64,000 nucleotides of DNA from Acherontichlamydia pituitae (GTDB lineage Bacteria > Chlamydiota > Chlamydiia > Chlamydiales > Rhabdochlamydiaceae), in contig JAHCAX010000001.1 in assembly GCA_019634675.1 (NCBI GenBank), forward strand, positions 558,001-622,000. Direction: 5' to 3'. Position numbers and translations under genes: made by a program. Positions 17,049 to 24,727 of this stretch are shown piece by piece. Within the stretch, counting starts at the first letter, position 1, and every line of letters starts with the position of its first letter. Below the pieces are notes generated by a model. The model made no database searches and was not told the origin of the DNA. It saw only the letters and a list, made by a program, of their open reading frames with translations.

Positions 17049-17561
17049 ATGAGCGAATTGAGTACAAAGGCAAACCGATTTCCAAGGGTGCGCGTAGGGA
17101 TCGGACAGGACAGCCACCGGTTTTTATCCGCAGATTCTACAAAGCCTTGCGTGGTCGCAGGACTAATTTTCCCAGATGCTCCAGGGCTATCAGCTGATTC
17201 TGATGGCGATGTGGTATTCCATGCGATTTGCAATGCAATCACATCGGTCGCGGGGGTTCCAATTCTAGGAAAAATTGCAATCGACCTGTGCCATAAGGAT
17301 GGGATCACCGATAGCCAAGTCTATCTTGAAAAGGCGCTTGAGACCTTGGGTAAACAACAGATCGAGCATGTCGCTCTGACAATCGAAGGAAAAAGGCCCC
17401 GTTTTCAAGCAAAAATCCCTGAAATGTGCGCAAAAATTGCCCAGGTGATGAAGATTGCTCCTGATCAAGTTGGCATGACAGTGACTTCTGGAGATGGACT
17501 GACCGATTTCGGCTGCGGCGACGGCTTGCAGTGCTTCTGTATTCTTACAACTGTCGAATAG
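17049..17561 (+). CDS. ispF: 2-C-methyl-D-erythritol 2,4-cyclodiphosphate synthase
   Basis: MEP-pathway enzyme that cyclises CDP-ME-2-phosphate, feeding isoprenoid synthesis and so the lipid carrier made by UppS. 170 aa, the usual size. The zinc ligands sit in GIGQDSHRF (DxH motif near residue 20), then DSDGDVVFHAICNA, and a C-terminal DFGCGDGLQC segment where the family usually has GFTGRGEGI-like sequence. It starts 15 bp after ddl. It is convergent with the CysJ-like gene, the same neighbour pair as CT434-CT435 in C. trachomatis. Confidence 0.95.
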   Translation: MSELSTKANRFPRVRVGIGQDSHRFLSADSTKPCVVAGLIFPDAPGLSADSDGDVVFHAICNAITSVAGVPILGKIAIDLCHKDGITDSQVYLEKALETLGKQQIEHVALTIEGKRPRFQAKIPEMCAKIAQVMKIAPDQVGMTVTSGDGLTDFGCGDGLQCFCILTTVE

Positions 17562-17617
17562 TGTAAGCGATTAATGGCTAGGGCCTGTCGTCAATTCAGT
17601 TTCTGTCGATTTTTCTT

Positions 17618-18793
17618 TTAATAGACGTCTGCTAGATAGCGTTTTTGAGTGCGGAGCGATTTGACGAAGGCTTTGCCGGATTCCTCGCTCATCGAACCTT
17701 GCTCAACTGCGATCTGTACAAGAGTCGCTTCGACATCTTTAGCCATCCGGTGAGCATCGCCGCAGACATAAAAGTAAGCGCCTTCTTGAAGCCATCGCCA
17801 TATGTCGGATGCCGATTGCATCATTTTGTGCTGGACATACACTTTTTCTGCCTGGTCTCGTGAAAATGCGAGGTCAAGGCGCAGCTTTTTGTCTTTGACA
17901 AGGTCTTCCCAATATTCTTGATAGAAATAGTCGGTCTCCTGGTTCCGCTCGCCAAAGAACAACCAATTTTTGCCTTGGGCTCCTCGGGCCATTCTTTCCT
18001 GCATAAAGGCTCTAAACGCTGCAACTCCCGTGCCAGGACCGATCATGATGATCGGAGCAGAGTCATCGGAAGGCACAGTAAAATGATGCGCAGGCTGGAC
18101 ATAAATGGGGATTGGGGTTTCTTGGACTTTGGCCAAATTGCACAGGAAATGGCTGGCGACGCCGAACCGTTGCTCTCCGGAATGGGTAAATGTGAAAAGC
18201 GCTACAGTAAGATCGACGTGGTTCGGACGGCTTAATTGAGAGGAAGCGACAGAATAGAATCGAGGAAGGAGCGGACCGAATTGAGCGCAGACTTCTTGCA
18301 AAGGGGCGTTGACTTCATGAAACTCTTTGAAAAGGTCAAGAGGGTCATGAGTACTTAAATATTGCGATAGCAGCGGCTTATTCTCTTGTTGGAGCATCCG
18401 ATGGAGGTGGTTTTTCTTTTCATGAAGCGTTTCATGCTCGTGAAATAACTTTAAGAAGGAAGAGGTCAGGCGGGAGAGGTTTGCTTTTTGGGACAAAAAT
18501 GACTTTAACGAAATCTCTTGCTGGGAACGGGGATCTACAATCATCTCATCTCCCGATGCTTTCATTGCAGCGATCAGGTGGGAAACAAGAATGGGATCAT
18601 TTTCTGCAAAAATCCCGATCGAATCGCCTACTTTGAAAGAAACTCCGCAATTTTCAAGGTTGAGCGAGACATGGAATGTTTTTTTGGAAGAGCCTTCCTT
18701 GGTCAGCAAAAAACGTTCTTGGATGCAAGCCTGGGCTGGGTTTGCTTTAGTGATAGCTGCATTCAAAGATGGTGTTTCAGATGAAATAATCAT
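17618..18793 (-). CDS. cysJ: CysJ-like NADPH-dependent flavoreductase (sulfite reductase flavoprotein type) lacking a flavodoxin domain
   Basis: 391 aa from the ATG at 18793 (TTG at 18820 would add nine residues; neither has a clear ribosome site). It has only the FAD-binding and NADPH-binding halves of a cytochrome P450-reductase-type protein. The FAD motif RFYSVASS, the pyrophosphate motif IGPGTGVAAFRAF and the NADPH motif YVCGDAHRMAKDV are present. The N-terminal FMN/flavodoxin domain is absent. Chlamydiae have a similar short CysJ (CT435) next to ispF, and the neighbourhood here matches. True sulfite reduction is doubtful without cysI; electron acceptor unknown. Confidence 0.88.
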   Translation of the reverse strand: MIISSETPSLNAAITKANPAQACIQERFLLTKEGSSKKTFHVSLNLENCGVSFKVGDSIGIFAENDPILVSHLIAAMKASGDEMIVDPRSQQEISLKSFLSQKANLSRLTSSFLKLFHEHETLHEKKNHLHRMLQQENKPLLSQYLSTHDPLDLFKEFHEVNAPLQEVCAQFGPLLPRFYSVASSQLSRPNHVDLTVALFTFTHSGEQRFGVASHFLCNLAKVQETPIPIYVQPAHHFTVPSDDSAPIIMIGPGTGVAAFRAFMQERMARGAQGKNWLFFGERNQETDYFYQEYWEDLVKDKKLRLDLAFSRDQAEKVYVQHKMMQSASDIWRWLQEGAYFYVCGDAHRMAKDVEATLVQIAVEQGSMSEESGKAFVKSLRTQKRYLADVY

Positions 18794-18862
18794 AGACAAT
18801 CGTTGTAAAAAGAGGTACAAGGAAAATCAATGTGAACAAAAAGCATATGTCTCCTAGTACCT

Positions 18863-19033
18863 ATGGCTAATTTTACTTGTAAAAAGCTACTCAAAGAGTT
18901 GCCAGTTTTTTTTCTGTTGCTTCTTGCTCTTGCAGGCTGCGGCGGCTCAGGCAATTCATCCACTTATATCATCTCCGACGGCACGGAAGAAAAAGCGGTA
19001 ACTTCAAAATCTTCCGAGGATCCGAAACGTTAA
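18863..19033 (+). CDS. Small lipoprotein (56 aa)
   Basis: Reads MANFTCKKLL, a hydrophobic core with LLLLALAGC, a canonical lipobox with Cys26, then GGSGNSS and a short hydrophilic tail ending EDPKR. After processing the mature chain is only 31 aa. It lies beside gltX on the opposite strand. In C. trachomatis the small cysteine-rich lipoprotein OmcA (CT444) is next to gltX (CT445). This protein has a single mature Cys and so is not cysteine-rich; position is the only link. It may be a free membrane-anchored peptide or a remnant. No clear ribosome-binding site. Confidence 0.65.
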   Translation: MANFTCKKLLKELPVFFLLLLALAGCGGSGNSSTYIISDGTEEKAVTSKSSEDPKR

Positions 19034-19073
19034 CGATTCCAAGGTCACTATCCGGCAAGGTTCAATTTTCGTT

Positions 19074-20570
19074 CTATAGTTCTTTGCAATCTTTTTTTGC
19101 CCAAGCTTTTGCAAGAACGTCCATCTTCTTGTTCGATATCCCGCCTAAAAACTCGATCGAATTAAGGAAGCGCGCCCTGCTGCGGTCTTTGCCTAAAATC
19201 TCAAAGGAGTCATAAAGCGGAGGCCCATGTCTTTTTCCTGTGAGTGATCCGTACAAAATTGGAATGATCACTTTTTTTAAGTGGACGCCAAATATTTCTG
19301 CTACAGAGTTTGCCGCTTTTTCAATCCCTTCCCGCTTCCAATTTTCTTGCTCATCTAAGCTCCAAATGATTGCTTGCAATAGGAGCGCAATTTTTTCTTT
19401 TGGCACTTGGGCTGGGGAGAGGAGCTCGTCCGTATAGGAAAGGTGGTTGACAAAGAAAAAGCTGCAGAGTTCCATGAACTCCCCAAAAGTCTTGATTCGG
19501 GTGTGGCATAAAGGCATCAGACGCTGCATGAACGCTTCGTTGAAGCTCCATGCTTTTATCCTATCCCAAAGCTGGTTTTCAGGGACGGTGTTGATCAGGT
19601 ACTGCTGATTGAGCCAGTCCAGCTTTTGGATATCGAAGAACGCTCCGGATATTCCGATCCGCTTTGGATCAAAGACGGCGATGATCTCTTCTAGCGAGTA
19701 GATCTCTTTGTCTTCCGGCATGCTGTAGCCCATCAAGGTCATGAAGTTCAAGAACGCTTCGGGCAAGTATCCGCTATCCCGGTAATAGAAAATCGAAGTG
19801 GGATTGCGCCGTTTGGATAGTTTTTTTCCATCTTTGCCGAGAAGCAATGGCATATGCAAAAATGTCGGAGGGGTCCAGCCAAAGGCTTCATAAAGAAGGA
19901 TGTGTTTAGGCGTAGAGCTCATCCACTCGTCTCCGCGAATCACGTGGGAAATTTGCATCAAATGATCATCGACCACGTTGGCCAAGTGATAGGTTGGAAA
20001 TCCGTCCGATTTAAGGAGGATCTGGTCGTCGATGTCCGCCCATGGGCATGTGATGCGTCCTTTAATCCCATCTTCAAACACGCACTCTCCCGTCAGAGGC
20101 ACCTTAAGGCGGATCACATAAGGTTGGCCAGCCTTCTCCCGTTCGGCAACTTCTTCAGGGCTTAAATTGCGGTATCGGCGATCGTAGCCTACCCGTTGTC
20201 CCAGCTTAGCGGCCATTTCGCGCATTTCAGCGAGTTCTTCAGGGGTAGCAAAACATTTATAGGCTTTATTTTGATCGAGAAGCATCTGGCAGTGCTGGCG
20301 ATAGATCTCCGTCCTCTCAGATTGTCGATAGGGTCCGAAAGGCCCTCCGACATCGGGACCTTCATCCCAGCGGATCCCTGCCCAGTTCAGAGCATCAAAG
20401 ATGTTTTTTTCATATTCGGGCCGGGAACGTGTCCGGTCTGTATCTTCGATCCGTAGGATGAAGTCGCCATTGAACCGGCGTGCAAAAATTAAATTGAAAA
20501 GGGCCATGTAGGCAGAGCCGACATGGGGATCGCCTGTAGGGGATGGTGCAATGCGTACGCGTACTTTCAT
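19074..20570 (-). CDS. gltX: Glutamyl-tRNA synthetase
   Basis: Class I synthetase, 498 aa from the ATG at 20570, which opens on the family N-terminus MKVRVRIAPSPTGDPHVG (HIGH box PHVG) with AAGGA about 10 nt upstream. An in-frame ATG at 20633 would add 21 unrelated residues. The KMSKS equivalent is KLSKRR. It has the bacterial C-terminal helical anticodon-binding domain. Chlamydiae generally use a GatCAB amidotransferase for Gln-tRNA, so this enzyme is probably non-discriminating; that is inference. It lies between the small lipoprotein and tsp, in the same neighbourhood as CT441-CT446. Confidence 0.95.
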   Translation of the reverse strand: MKVRVRIAPSPTGDPHVGSAYMALFNLIFARRFNGDFILRIEDTDRTRSRPEYEKNIFDALNWAGIRWDEGPDVGGPFGPYRQSERTEIYRQHCQMLLDQNKAYKCFATPEELAEMREMAAKLGQRVGYDRRYRNLSPEEVAEREKAGQPYVIRLKVPLTGECVFEDGIKGRITCPWADIDDQILLKSDGFPTYHLANVVDDHLMQISHVIRGDEWMSSTPKHILLYEAFGWTPPTFLHMPLLLGKDGKKLSKRRNPTSIFYYRDSGYLPEAFLNFMTLMGYSMPEDKEIYSLEEIIAVFDPKRIGISGAFFDIQKLDWLNQQYLINTVPENQLWDRIKAWSFNEAFMQRLMPLCHTRIKTFGEFMELCSFFFVNHLSYTDELLSPAQVPKEKIALLLQAIIWSLDEQENWKREGIEKAANSVAEIFGVHLKKVIIPILYGSLTGKRHGPPLYDSFEILGKDRSRARFLNSIEFLGGISNKKMDVLAKAWAKKDCKEL

Positions 20571-20638
20571 GGATGGGAAGTCCTTAGAAGGTTCAAAGTC
20601 AGCTATTCTCTCTGTTTTCCTCTTAGATTTCAACTATG

Positions 20639-20721
20639 GAGGCAGTTGAAAAACTCGGATACCCGGAAAAAACAGTGATCTTGAGCCAGTTTGCCAGGCA
20701 TCCGAGATTTGCAACTGGTTC
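20639..20721. repeat. Short hairpin repeat, copy A
   Basis: The left arm 20639-20660 begins gaggcagttgaaaaact and the right arm 20700-20721 is its near reverse complement. The arm sequence is that of the larger copies at 24418 and 44031, but the interior is only about 40 bp, so it looks like a deletion derivative. It lies between the tsp stop and gltX. Confidence 0.7.
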
Positions 20722-20731
20722 TTTATATAGA

Positions 20732-22690
20732 TCAAGCAGCCTGCGCTGCTTGCCTAATTTTGCTTTGGTCGATAAATAGGATAAAGTCTTTCATAATGTT
20801 CAGCGTCTCTGTTAGCTGAAGATCGTTCTGCCCAAAAAATTCGAACGTATCGGCAAGCTCGTCCTTTTTGCTGAGCTCTTTGAGGAAGTTTTGGTAGTTT
20901 TTATTTTGACCGATGCGCAGCTCAGAGTTTTTTTTCAATTTTTCCAGGAAGGGCTGATAGGTTGTCATAATTGGCTGCATCTGGTCTTTGTACATTCGAT
21001 TGATCTGGTAGCGATGCATCGGGGGAACATCGCTTAGATCATCTTGGAAGCTTGGAGCGATTTGATCAGTTTCAACAGGGTACTTGGAAAATTTTTCCCC
21101 TATTTCCATTTCAGAAAAAATCCCTGGTACGACGATATCGGCTTTAACGCCGACGAGCTGTGGGCTCTTTCCAGAAACGGTGTAGTAGCGTCCCCGTGTT
21201 ACTTTGTATTCGCCTTTTGGGTTCACTTTTCCAAAGTTGGCAGCCTCTAATGTAAAGGTCTGGAATGTTCCTTTTCCAAATGTTTCAGGATCGCCAATGA
21301 CAAATGCTCTGCCGTAGTCTTGCAGCGTTTGGGCGACGATTTCAGCAGCGGAAGCGCTCGTCCGGTTCGTTAATACCATTAAAGGTCCGTCCCATATTTT
21401 TTTCCCGTCGATATTCCGTAGGTGCTGGACATGGCCTGTATTGTCTTTAACGGAAACGACAACGCCTTTGGAAATGAACAGCCCTGTTACCGAAACTGCT
21501 TGGGGAAGAAGCCCTCCGGCATTGTTTCGCAAATCTAAGATCACTCCTTTGACATTTTGCTCTTTTTTAATTGCTTCCAGCGCATCAGCCAGATCGGAAG
21601 TGGATGAGCTCTTGGAATCTTGATAAAAGGAAAACAAATGCAAAATGGCAATGACCCCATCTCCATAGGGTTCGTAATAGGACTCGAGGCGGGTCTCTTT
21701 TAAGACCACTTCGCCTCTGACAATTTCGATGTCGAGCTTGTCTTCTTTGGAAAGGTCTCCATCTTTTGTTTCTCGCAAAACAGTGAGATTGACAGTAGAT
21801 CCTTGCGGGCCTCTAATCAGTTCGACGGCTTCAACAATGTCCATTCCGACCACGGGTTCTTGGTCGACTGCGACGACCCTGTCGCCGACTTTCAGCTTGT
21901 TGCTCAGGCTTGCGGGACCGCCGTCTACGAGGCGAACGATGGTGAAGCCGCTCAAATCATCGCGCAGCTGGGCTCCGATGCCAAACAGCCGTTGTTGCAC
22001 TTGGATCATGAACTGGCTCGCTTCTGCCGGTGTGAAATAGATGGTTTGAGAGTCCAGCGCTGAACTTGTCGCTTTTAGGACGTAGCTCAAAACAAGCTGT
22101 TTCCTCTCTTCGTAAGAAGCGGTGATCAACTCAGATTCCCGATTGAGCCTCCGCTTGGAAAGACGCTGTAAGAACTGCTCTTGCGTTTCAGGGTCGATTT
22201 TCTGAGCTGTTTGGAGTTGAAGGGATTTGATGCGCAGAAGGCGGTCTGAAAGCTCTTCTTTGGACTTGGCCCATTTGATATCTTTGAACTCAGCAGGTTG
22301 TACATTTGCAGGAAGAGGGGCATCTTGTATCTGCTTTTCAATGCCGTTTCTTTGCTCGATAGCGGCTACCATAGCGGCATGGATTGCTTCAAATGTTGTA
22401 AAGTCTTCATGCTTAATGTCTTCAGTCGTCTTGGCAAGCAACTCGCCGCTCGGGGTTAGCCATTCTGCGATATCGGACTCAACAAAGTAGGTTTTTCCGG
22501 GGTCGAGCTCTTCAAGGAAGTTTTGGATGGCCCGGCCGGTCAGGTCGGGGGTCAGCTGCTGGTGGCAGACATGGGCTTTTAATATTTCCTCAATTTTATT
22601 CCGGGTATCTTTGGGGGTAAGCGTGGGCGGCTTTGCAAAGCCGAATTGCGCTAAACAGAGGAAAAGTAATAAAAAAAGCCCTCGAGCCAT
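20732..22690 (-). CDS. tsp: Tail-specific (C-terminal processing) protease, S41 family
   Basis: 652 aa, the length of Tsp/Prc. A signal peptide (MARGLFLLLFLCLAQFGFA) directs it to the periplasm. An N-terminal helical region, a PDZ domain (IGAQLRDD...VGDRVVAVD) and the S41 catalytic core with the nucleophile in NRTSASAAEI and the lysine in FGKGTF are visible, followed by the C-terminal Tsp-specific domain (IAPSFQDDLSDVP onward). It matches chlamydial CT441, which sits in the same gene neighbourhood with gltX and euo. CT441 has been linked to cleavage of host proteins when outside the bacterium; periplasmic protein turnover is the conserved role. Confidence 0.95.
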   Translation of the reverse strand: MARGLFLLLFLCLAQFGFAKPPTLTPKDTRNKIEEILKAHVCHQQLTPDLTGRAIQNFLEELDPGKTYFVESDIAEWLTPSGELLAKTTEDIKHEDFTTFEAIHAAMVAAIEQRNGIEKQIQDAPLPANVQPAEFKDIKWAKSKEELSDRLLRIKSLQLQTAQKIDPETQEQFLQRLSKRRLNRESELITASYEERKQLVLSYVLKATSSALDSQTIYFTPAEASQFMIQVQQRLFGIGAQLRDDLSGFTIVRLVDGGPASLSNKLKVGDRVVAVDQEPVVGMDIVEAVELIRGPQGSTVNLTVLRETKDGDLSKEDKLDIEIVRGEVVLKETRLESYYEPYGDGVIAILHLFSFYQDSKSSSTSDLADALEAIKKEQNVKGVILDLRNNAGGLLPQAVSVTGLFISKGVVVSVKDNTGHVQHLRNIDGKKIWDGPLMVLTNRTSASAAEIVAQTLQDYGRAFVIGDPETFGKGTFQTFTLEAANFGKVNPKGEYKVTRGRYYTVSGKSPQLVGVKADIVVPGIFSEMEIGEKFSKYPVETDQIAPSFQDDLSDVPPMHRYQINRMYKDQMQPIMTTYQPFLEKLKKNSELRIGQNKNYQNFLKELSKKDELADTFEFFGQNDLQLTETLNIMKDFILFIDQSKIRQAAQAA

Positions 22691-23003
22691 AAATTTACCT
22701 ATATCTAATGCTATTTTTACGTAGCTTATAGCGATTCAATACTTTATGGCTATAGGAAATCACATTTTACCCTCTCTTTAAGCCACTGTTTTCAGGGACT
22801 TAAGTAACCAAAAAAAACAGTATATGCTTGATTTCAATTCATTTATATGCCATAATTATTGTTCAAAGCGGCGAATAGAATTGTATTATTTCAAAAGCTG
22901 CTAAAATTGGCCTCTTTATAAATAAGACACTGAAACAAAATGGTTTCTGAATAAAGAGGGGCAGCTTTGTAAAAGTTTGTTTTGACTTTTGGAGGATTAA
23001 ATC
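22691..23003. other. Intergenic region between divergent tsp and euo1
   Basis: 313 bp, AT-rich, no open frame worth calling. It holds one candidate promoter for euo1 (22828-22856) and a GGAGG ribosome site before the ATG at 23004. The tsp promoter must also lie here, but I could not choose one. Confidence 0.6.
22828..22856 (+). promoter_or_regulatory. Candidate sigma66 promoter of euo1
   Basis: TTGATT (22828-22833), a 17-bp spacer, then CATAAT (22851-22856). Both boxes match five or four of six consensus positions and the spacing is ideal. The predicted leader is about 140 nt. Inferred by eye only. Confidence 0.35.
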
Positions 23004-23456
23004 ATGGAAAAAGAAACACTTAGCCACGGAGAAAGCTGTCTATCAGCCTCTCCAGGCAAAAAGGTCGTTTCAATAACAGAGGCGGCGAAGATTAATAATG
23101 TGACCCGCCAGGCGATCTATGTAGCCATTAAGCAAAAGAAGCTTAGAGCTTCAAAGGACTCTACTCGGTGGACAATCGATCTAGAGGACCTAGAAAACTA
23201 TCGTAAACAGAAGTATTCTAGATCCAAATCGATGTACAACGGCGAGTTGCTTTTTGATAATCATAAAGGCTACTTTTCTGTTAACCAAGTTGCAAAAATG
23301 CTCAACGTGCCAGCTCAAAAGATCTATTACGCTACACGCGTAGGTCTGATGAAAGCTTCACGGCGAGGAGCAGCTTGGGTCATTCATATGAATGAGATCA
23401 AAGATTATCAGCAAAATTATTTAGAGAAGAAAACACAACGTTCAGAAGTTATGTAA
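23004..23456 (+). CDS. euo: EUO-type developmental transcription regulator, paralogue 1
   Basis: 150 aa. EUO is the early-expressed chlamydial DNA-binding protein that represses late genes during the replicative phase. Two excisionase/MerR-type helix-turn-helix modules are visible: one around residues 23-46 (ITEAAKINNVTRQAIYVAIK) ending in a wing with RW, the second around 91-115 (FSVNQVAKMLNVPAQKIYYA) ending in GAAW. They are linked by YSRSKSMYNGELLFDN, which is characteristic of EUO. GGAGG lies 8 nt before the ATG. A second, about 70% identical gene follows at 23923. The assignment rests on recognised EUO sequence and on the nearby gltX/tsp genes. Confidence 0.93.
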   Translation: MEKETLSHGESCLSASPGKKVVSITEAAKINNVTRQAIYVAIKQKKLRASKDSTRWTIDLEDLENYRKQKYSRSKSMYNGELLFDNHKGYFSVNQVAKMLNVPAQKIYYATRVGLMKASRRGAAWVIHMNEIKDYQQNYLEKKTQRSEVM

Positions 23457-23510
23457 TTTTCTCTCGCGAGATATTTTTATAGGGATTTAGGCCAATCCCT
23501 CAGGAGTTAG

Positions 23511-23546
23511 AACCGCCGGCATTCATGGTGCCAGCGGTTTTTTTTT
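23511..23546 (+). terminator. Rho-independent terminator of euo1
   Basis: Stem aaccgc-c-ggca / tgcc-a-gcggtt (one mismatch) with a 7-nt loop, followed by a run of nine or more T. It stands 55 bp after the euo1 stop and separates the two euo transcripts. Confidence 0.85.
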
Positions 23547-23886
23547 GCCTGCAAATAACCGCTGCTCCATAGGCCAATATATGCCCTATAAGGTCGAAAA
23601 CACGATTAGACTGTCTATAAGCCTGTTCTGCAGGCTTGCTCCCGCTCCGCTATTGCGGCCATCATCAAGTTTAGTAGGCTGGTATTTGGGCTTTGAAATA
23701 GCCTAAATCACTAACTATCTGATATTCGTCTCTAACTTGCTGATTTTTAAAGACAAACTAAGGCAAGTTATATTTATAAAATATATAAATATTAGTTGAC
23801 GCGCAAAGTATAGTTTTTATTTTCATATTTGATGGGTTTTTTTGCTTTAATTGTTAAATTTTAATACAAAATTAATGAACCATAGA

Positions 23887-23892
23887 TATAAT
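23887..23892 (+). promoter_or_regulatory. Candidate -10 box of euo2
   Basis: A perfect TATAAT lies 30 bp before the euo2 ATG. No good -35 box is at the right distance, so the promoter may be weak or activator-dependent, or the start may lie elsewhere. The ribosome site is AGGGGGAG, rather far (about 13 nt) from the ATG. Confidence 0.35.
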
Positions 23893-23922
23893 TGTAAGGG
23901 AAAAAGGGGGAGATAAATAGCT

Positions 23923-24360
23923 ATGAGCGATATTAAAGAAATAAATAAGGATGCCGACAATTTTGTTTCGCTATCGGAAGCCGCACGGATAAACAATGTA
24001 ACCCGGCAAGCGATCTACGTAGCCATTAAGCAAAAAAAGCTTAGGGCTTACAAAAATCCTACTCGCTGGATTATCCATAGAGATGATTTAGAGGCCTATC
24101 GCAACTTAAAGTATTCGCGAACTAAATCGATGTACAATGGCGAATTGCTTTTCGACAACAAACGGGGATTCTTCTCTATACAGCAAGCTGCTAAAATGCT
24201 GAATGTTCCATATCAGAAGATCTACTATGCGACGCGGATCGGACTTTTAAAAGCAAGCCGCAAAGGCGCTGCATGGGTCGTTCATATGGAAGATCTAAAG
24301 AAATACCAGGACAGCTATCTGAATCGAAGGATCTCAAACTTCGACGAAGAGATTTCTTAA
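23923..24360 (+). CDS. euo2: EUO-type developmental transcription regulator, paralogue 2
   Basis: 145 aa, with the same two-module layout as paralogue 1: LSEAARINNVTRQAIYVAIK, the linker YSRTKSMYNGELLFDN, and IQQAAKMLNVPYQKIYYATR ending in GAAW. The recognition helices (NNVTRQAIYVAIKQKKLRA and QKIYYATR.GL.KASR.GAAW) are almost unchanged, while the N-terminal 20 residues and the wing (DSTRWTIDLED versus NPTRWIIHRDD) differ. The two proteins therefore probably see related sites and may heterodimerise or compete. It has its own promoter region. It is followed by repeat copy B. The symbol is mine for convenience. Confidence 0.92.
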   Translation: MSDIKEINKDADNFVSLSEAARINNVTRQAIYVAIKQKKLRAYKNPTRWIIHRDDLEAYRNLKYSRTKSMYNGELLFDNKRGFFSIQQAAKMLNVPYQKIYYATRIGLLKASRKGAAWVVHMEDLKKYQDSYLNRRISNFDEEIS

Positions 24361-24727
24361 AGGTTGAAGTTTTCTACACTTCCCTTTTACTCCATTAAGA
24401 GCCCATACTGAGATATCGAGGCAGTTGGAAAACTCATATGACCGGAAAATTGCCCTTTTGAGGCCATTTCCATCCATTCTCCTCGGCCTGCACACTTGAG
24501 ACCACCCTCGTCGAATGGAGCTTGGCTGCTTTACTGCCACTCACTGCCAAGTTCGCGGCTAAGCCTGCTTCACTTACTACTCTTCACTGAGAAGGTCCAC
24601 CGGACCTTCTCGTGTATCCGTGGTCTTAAAACATCGATTTTTCCAGGTAAAGCAGTTTTGCAACTGCCTCTATCGTTAAAAGTCGGTATCTTCTATTCTG
24701 ACCTTCTTCATTTTGAAGGAGGAGCGG
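24361..24727. other. Intergenic region between euo2 and pepF
   Basis: 367 bp, most of it occupied by repeat copy B (24418-24670). The remaining 57 bp before pepF hold the GGAGGAG ribosome site. No gene seen. Confidence 0.7.
24418..24670. repeat. Hairpin repeat, copy B (253 bp)
   Basis: Terminal arms at 24418-24434 (gaggcagttggaaaact) and 24654-24670 match as inverted repeats at 16 of 17 positions. The interior shares long blocks with copy C at 44031-44212: ttttgaggccattt, catccattctcc, gaatggagc/aaatggagc, and catcgatttttcc. It carries about 70 extra bp, including a perfect 10-bp stem gagaaggtcc/ggaccttctc at 24589-24611, that copy C lacks, so that part is probably a secondary insertion. Confidence 0.8.

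Larger units (their letters stand above)
23457..23922. other. Intergenic region between the two euo genes
   Basis: 466 bp. It contains the euo1 terminator, a small hairpin (aagcctg/caggctt near 23620), then about 170 bp of strongly AT-rich sequence with A/T tracts that probably carries the euo2 promoter. No coding potential. AT-rich, possibly curved DNA is where EUO-like proteins would be expected to bind, but I saw no clear operator repeat. Confidence 0.55.

Noticed and set aside
23004..24360. Phage-type excisionases because of the MerR/excisionase-like helix-turn-helix
   Set aside because: Two helix-turn-helix modules in one chain and the EUO linker identify EUO; no phage gene is nearby.
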